Shown: positions 61,138-64,000 of the stretch, in pieces
Layout: every line of letters starts with the position of its first letter
Numbering within the stretch: position 1 is the first letter of the stretch
Source of the DNA: Prostheceraeus crozeri
Lineage: Eukaryota > Platyhelminthes > Polycladida > Euryleptidae
Length of the DNA: 64,000 bases
Assembly: GCA_907163375.1 (NCBI GenBank)
Contig: CAJQUW010007951.1
Location: 62,001 to 126,000, forward strand
Reading direction: 5' to 3'
Made by a program: the position numbers and the translations under genes
The notes under the pieces: generated by a model
Seen by the model: the letters and a program-made list of their open reading frames with translations, nothing else
What the model was told of the DNA's origin: nothing
The model's database searches: none

Positions 61138-62149
61138 GAATCCTGACCCTAAAGCTATTCTCTTCCGTGATTGATTCAAATACCCAATTAATAAAGAAGA
61201 ATGACTGCATTTATGTGAATGCAACTTCTAAACCCTCAGATAGGTATCTGATTGTCGATACGTGCAGTCGACAGTAGAGGTATTCTGACTCAGTGATGAT
61301 AAGATTAGCGTTGAGCTGACTGATACTCCTTTCTATCATGAATCATTTCCCAAAGCAAGTAATTGACAATTGTCAACAAACGATGATGAACATTGACAGC
61401 TGCTTCCGATACATGGTTGGAAAGATGAGCAGATGCTTTTTCAATGAGTATTGATTTCCACCCACAGTTCGCATCATCGAAAACAGTTTTCAAGTTCTTC
61501 ACATTTCTGATGTCATGAGCATCCACCAATTTGTCTCTGAAATGAATACTGAATGTGTTGCTCAACTTTTCCCTTCAATCCACGAGTACTGTTCAAGCAG
61601 AAATGGAAACCAGCCGGTGACCTTGAATTTAGGTTTTTTATCATGTGCACATACTCAAGTTTATTTTAATTATTTTCTTATGTTTTTATCTTCTTATTTT
61701 TGAAGAAATTAATCAATCGTAGTTAATGCAATATCAATCCCAACAACGATTTCACAACGCAAATCTTTGAAACGTAACTGAGAAAGTTTGATAACAGTGA
61801 TCTATACTGGCTGTTCAATTGATGCATCACTGCGTTAAATGTAGCTGATCGGCATTATTATACAATTCATAATGCTCAAAATTATTGTCTTGTTTCACAT
61901 AATGACTGCCCTGATATCGGCTTGGAACCTTTAGTTAAAGTAATCGGCCTGAAATCGGTCGAAAATAACCCGCCAGAATCCTGCATTGTATTGACCTGAA
62001 GTCGTTCTAACCGTCCTGAAACTGCACTTATTCCGGTCTGAATCCGGCCTGACAGTTACTTTAGTCTGTCGCCGGACCAGCCCGTAGATCTCGGTCGGCT
62101 TCTCTCTAATTGACAGCACTGACTAAGATAGTGGACAGACCACGCTCGA
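61138..62149. other. no gene recognised
   Basis: Sequence between a miniature element and a LINE tail. Repeated CGGCCTGAAATCGG / CGGTCTGAATCCGGCC words at about 61940-62090 may be a degenerate local tandem. Frames here have no family similarity. Confidence 0.35.
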
Positions 62150-62292
62150 TTATCGCCCAGACGAATGCACGGAACTCTCCATCATTCACTTCAAAAAGAT
62201 TCTAAACAGCCATTTGTTTAAGAAATTTGTAACCGCTTAGAACTTTTTTGTGAAAGCGGGATATAAATATATGAATTATTATTATTATTAAT
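62150..62292 (+). pseudogene. 3' end of a CR1/L2-type LINE
   Basis: SIIHFKKILNSHLFKKFVTA followed by a stop resembles the last residues of CR1/L2-type ORF2 (usual F+..LK+HLF). The 3' UTR GCGGGATATAAATATATGAATT and a (ATT)n tail at 62277-62291 follow directly, the standard end of such elements. Only the terminal 140 bases are present, as in 5'-truncated copies. Confidence 0.6.
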
Positions 62293-62589
62293 GTACTGTA
62301 ATTTTTGGGAGAGAGAGAGGGAAGGAAAATGATTTAACGAGTGAAATGGTCGACGTTTTCTTTTACCCATTTCTAATATTTGGGAATTTCTTCAATATTC
62401 AATATTTTGGCAGGGTGAGAAACACACGCCTTGATCTATCATTAATGCATGAATGCAACCACAGAACCAGAACAAATAAACGGATAACATCATTTTTCAA
62501 TATCAAAGTTCAATTGGTAATTGGTATGAGAGTTGGTATGAGAAGCATTTATTTAAAGTTATTTTTATAACTAACTAATTTTCAATCAC

Positions 62590-62800
62590 AGCATCATTTA
62601 ATATCTGAAGAGAATGACAAATATTAAATCAATACAAGACACCAACACCCTTGATTCCACGACCGTACTCGCCGACCTAGGAATCGAACCGAAGTCCGCG
62701 GTGGAGACGAGCTCACACATTCTTCACCAGGCCACGCTGACGGTTCAAAAGGAATACGAGTGAAGGCAGAAGTCATCTCCAAGCATAGAAATAGATTGTT
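62590..62800 (-). repeat. tRNA-related repeat, inverted member of a pair
   Basis: On the minus strand it reads GGAGATGACTTCTG, CTTCACTCG, then a tRNA-like head (GTCAGCGTGGC and, 40 bases on, CTTCGGTTCGATTCC as B box) and a tail GTCTTGTATTGATTTAATA...GTCATTCTCTTCAGATATT. It matches 63140-63345 in reverse. Confidence 0.65.
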
Positions 62801-63046
62801 GTTTATCTGAAGTTGACTAGAATGGAAATTGACTCAAGGTCGCGGCACATCCGGGGGAACTAAGTTGGGGCATGAACCACCAATGAAAAGCTTAGAATTG
62901 CGCATGTGACTGATTCTAACCCAATCATACAGCCGTTGACAAGCGAATCTAAGTGAAAATGCGTGCGATTTTTGTGCCACTATTGTGTATTGCATGAAGC
63001 TTTACTTCCATTCTAGACGTTTTATTGTTATCTATTTCTACTCGTA

Positions 63047-63152
63047 TGTCTCCAAGTGATATTGATAGCTCATTGTTCTATTATTATTGACAGAATGCTA
63101 CCAATGCTTCTGTCAATAATAATAGGACAATAAGCTGTCGATATCACTTGGA
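63047..63152. repeat. short-loop palindrome
   Basis: TCTCCAAGTGATAT and the following 33 bases (63047-63093) are matched in reverse by 63108-63153 with a loop of about 15 bases; roughly 42 of 47 positions agree. It abuts the plus-strand tRNA-related repeat, whose leading GGAGATGACTTCTG overlaps the right arm. Confidence 0.65.
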
Positions 63153-63380
63153 GATGACTTCTGACTTCACTCGCATTCCTTTTGTGTCGTCAGCGTGGCT
63201 TAGTGAAGAATGTGTGAGCTCGTCTCCACCGCCGACTTCGGTTCGATTCTTCGTTCGGGCTAGTGCAGTCGGCGAATCAACGGTGCTGGTGTCTTGTATT
63301 GACTCAATAATTGTCATTCTCTTTAGATATTCAATGTACTGCGACAGACCTTTGTTGATAAAATCATTGAGTATCATTTA
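63140..63380 (+). repeat. tRNA-related repeat, direct member of a pair
   Basis: A-box-like GTGGCTTAGTGAAG and B-box GGTTCGATTCTTC, preceded by GGAGATGACTTCTGACTTCACTCG and followed by GTGTCTTGTATTGACTCAATAATTGTCATTCTCTTTAGATATT. A related but rearranged copy is at 20.5 kb. Presence of a shared sequence upstream of the tRNA head is unusual for a SINE. Confidence 0.65.
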
Positions 63381-63729
63381 TTCAATTTTCCATTGAACAT
63401 AGTGCAAATTCAAGCGTGAATTCCGACAAGCCAGAAGATTGACACCACATCAAACATGTACGGTCAGCAAATTTAGATCGTGGAGAGTCGAATAGTGTGA
63501 ATACTATTTCCATTAGACGAATTCATTGCTAAGAAAAATTGAGTCAAAGATGTATACTTTCCTCTTGACAGACCTGCGCCTGAAATCTGACCGTTGAAGT
63601 TCGTATGACCGCTGATACGAGCTTGGCCAATCATACAAGCCAAAGAGAGACGAATATCTAAGTCAATCTCTGTCACTTGCTATGCTACCATTTGAATGAA
63701 TATCATATGATATCTATGAATATCTAGCT

Positions 63730-64000
63730 AGCTATGAATATCATTTTGATAGGACTGCGACTCCAGCTGGCAATTATAAAAAGCCTAGTTTCTTTTATAA
63801 GAACTGGTGACCTATATCATAGATCATTATAGGCTTGCCTGAGCCTATTTTTAGTGATCATTGTTGCATCAATTATCAATCATTTTCGATGAATGTTTAT
63901 CAAATGTCGCTTTACGGTGGATGCATACGACTCTGCTCCTCCCATCTTGTTGATGTGTGCTTCACACGGTTTTTCTCCAGTCTCTACCAGGCAGGAAAAT
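63730..64000. mobile_element. hAT-like GACTCC-family element, copy 2, cut by the window end
   Basis: From ATTTTGATAGGACTGCGACTCC onward the sequence follows 46030-46289, with only scattered differences through TTTTCTCCAGTCTCTACCAG. The outermost CAGGGATGCGGAG is missing or worn on this side, and the other end lies outside the window. Confidence 0.8.

Overview
The window looks like a gene-poor, AT-rich stretch of an invertebrate deuterostome genome, most likely an echinoderm. I infer this from a Pitx-type paired-class homeobox gene with long introns, many decayed metazoan transposons (hAT, Tc1/mariner, piggyBac, Mutator-like, RTE LINE, Penelope-like), tRNA-derived repeats, and a recurrent (T/A)AGGCCTA motif. 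There is no bacterial gene organisation, and nearly all open frames are short chance frames. The species cannot be fixed from the sequence alone.

Host gene. One gene is clear: Pitx on the minus strand. An exon at 9972-9677 carries homeodomain residues 1-46 and ends in a perfect donor between residues 46 and 47, the classic paired-class intron position. A first exon at 16373-16169 joins it in phase 1. A second candidate first exon at 31594-31498 ends in the same phase, with a TATA-like box about 330 bases upstream, so Pitx may have two promoters about 15 kb apart. The rest of the homeodomain (with K50) and the C-terminus must lie to the left of base 1. Most of 1-31,600 is therefore Pitx intron or 3' flank.

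Region by region. 0.8-2.5 kb: weak exon-like frames on the plus strand. 6.0-7.4 kb: decayed Penelope-like reverse transcriptase followed by a compact pseudoknot-forming sequence. 13.3-16.0 kb: two fold-back structures inside Pitx intron 1. 19.5-24.8 kb: a transposon cluster including a Tc1-like remnant split by a 1.04-kb inverted-repeat element. 30.7-31.25 kb: a 552-bp palindromic element carrying two oppositely oriented hammerhead-ribozyme-like cores. 33.5-35.8 kb: second hAT-like copy, Ty3/Gypsy fossil, Penelope-type fragment. 38-46.8 kb: several miniature elements with clear target duplications around a Mutator-like transposase gene that looks whole, with one intron and all three predicted catalytic acids. 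47.9 kb: piggyBac remnant. 52.6-55.9 kb: two GTCTCAG/GTTCACAC repeat clusters about 2.6 kb apart. 56-59 kb: decayed RTE/BovB-like LINE. 60.7 kb to the end: a Harbinger-like miniature element, a LINE tail, an inverted pair of tRNA-related repeats and a second copy of the GACTCC-type hAT element cut by the window edge.

The most promising items are the paired hammerhead-like cores, the HDV-topology pseudoknot behind the Penelope-like RT, the spliced Mutator-like gene, and the alternative-promoter layout of Pitx.
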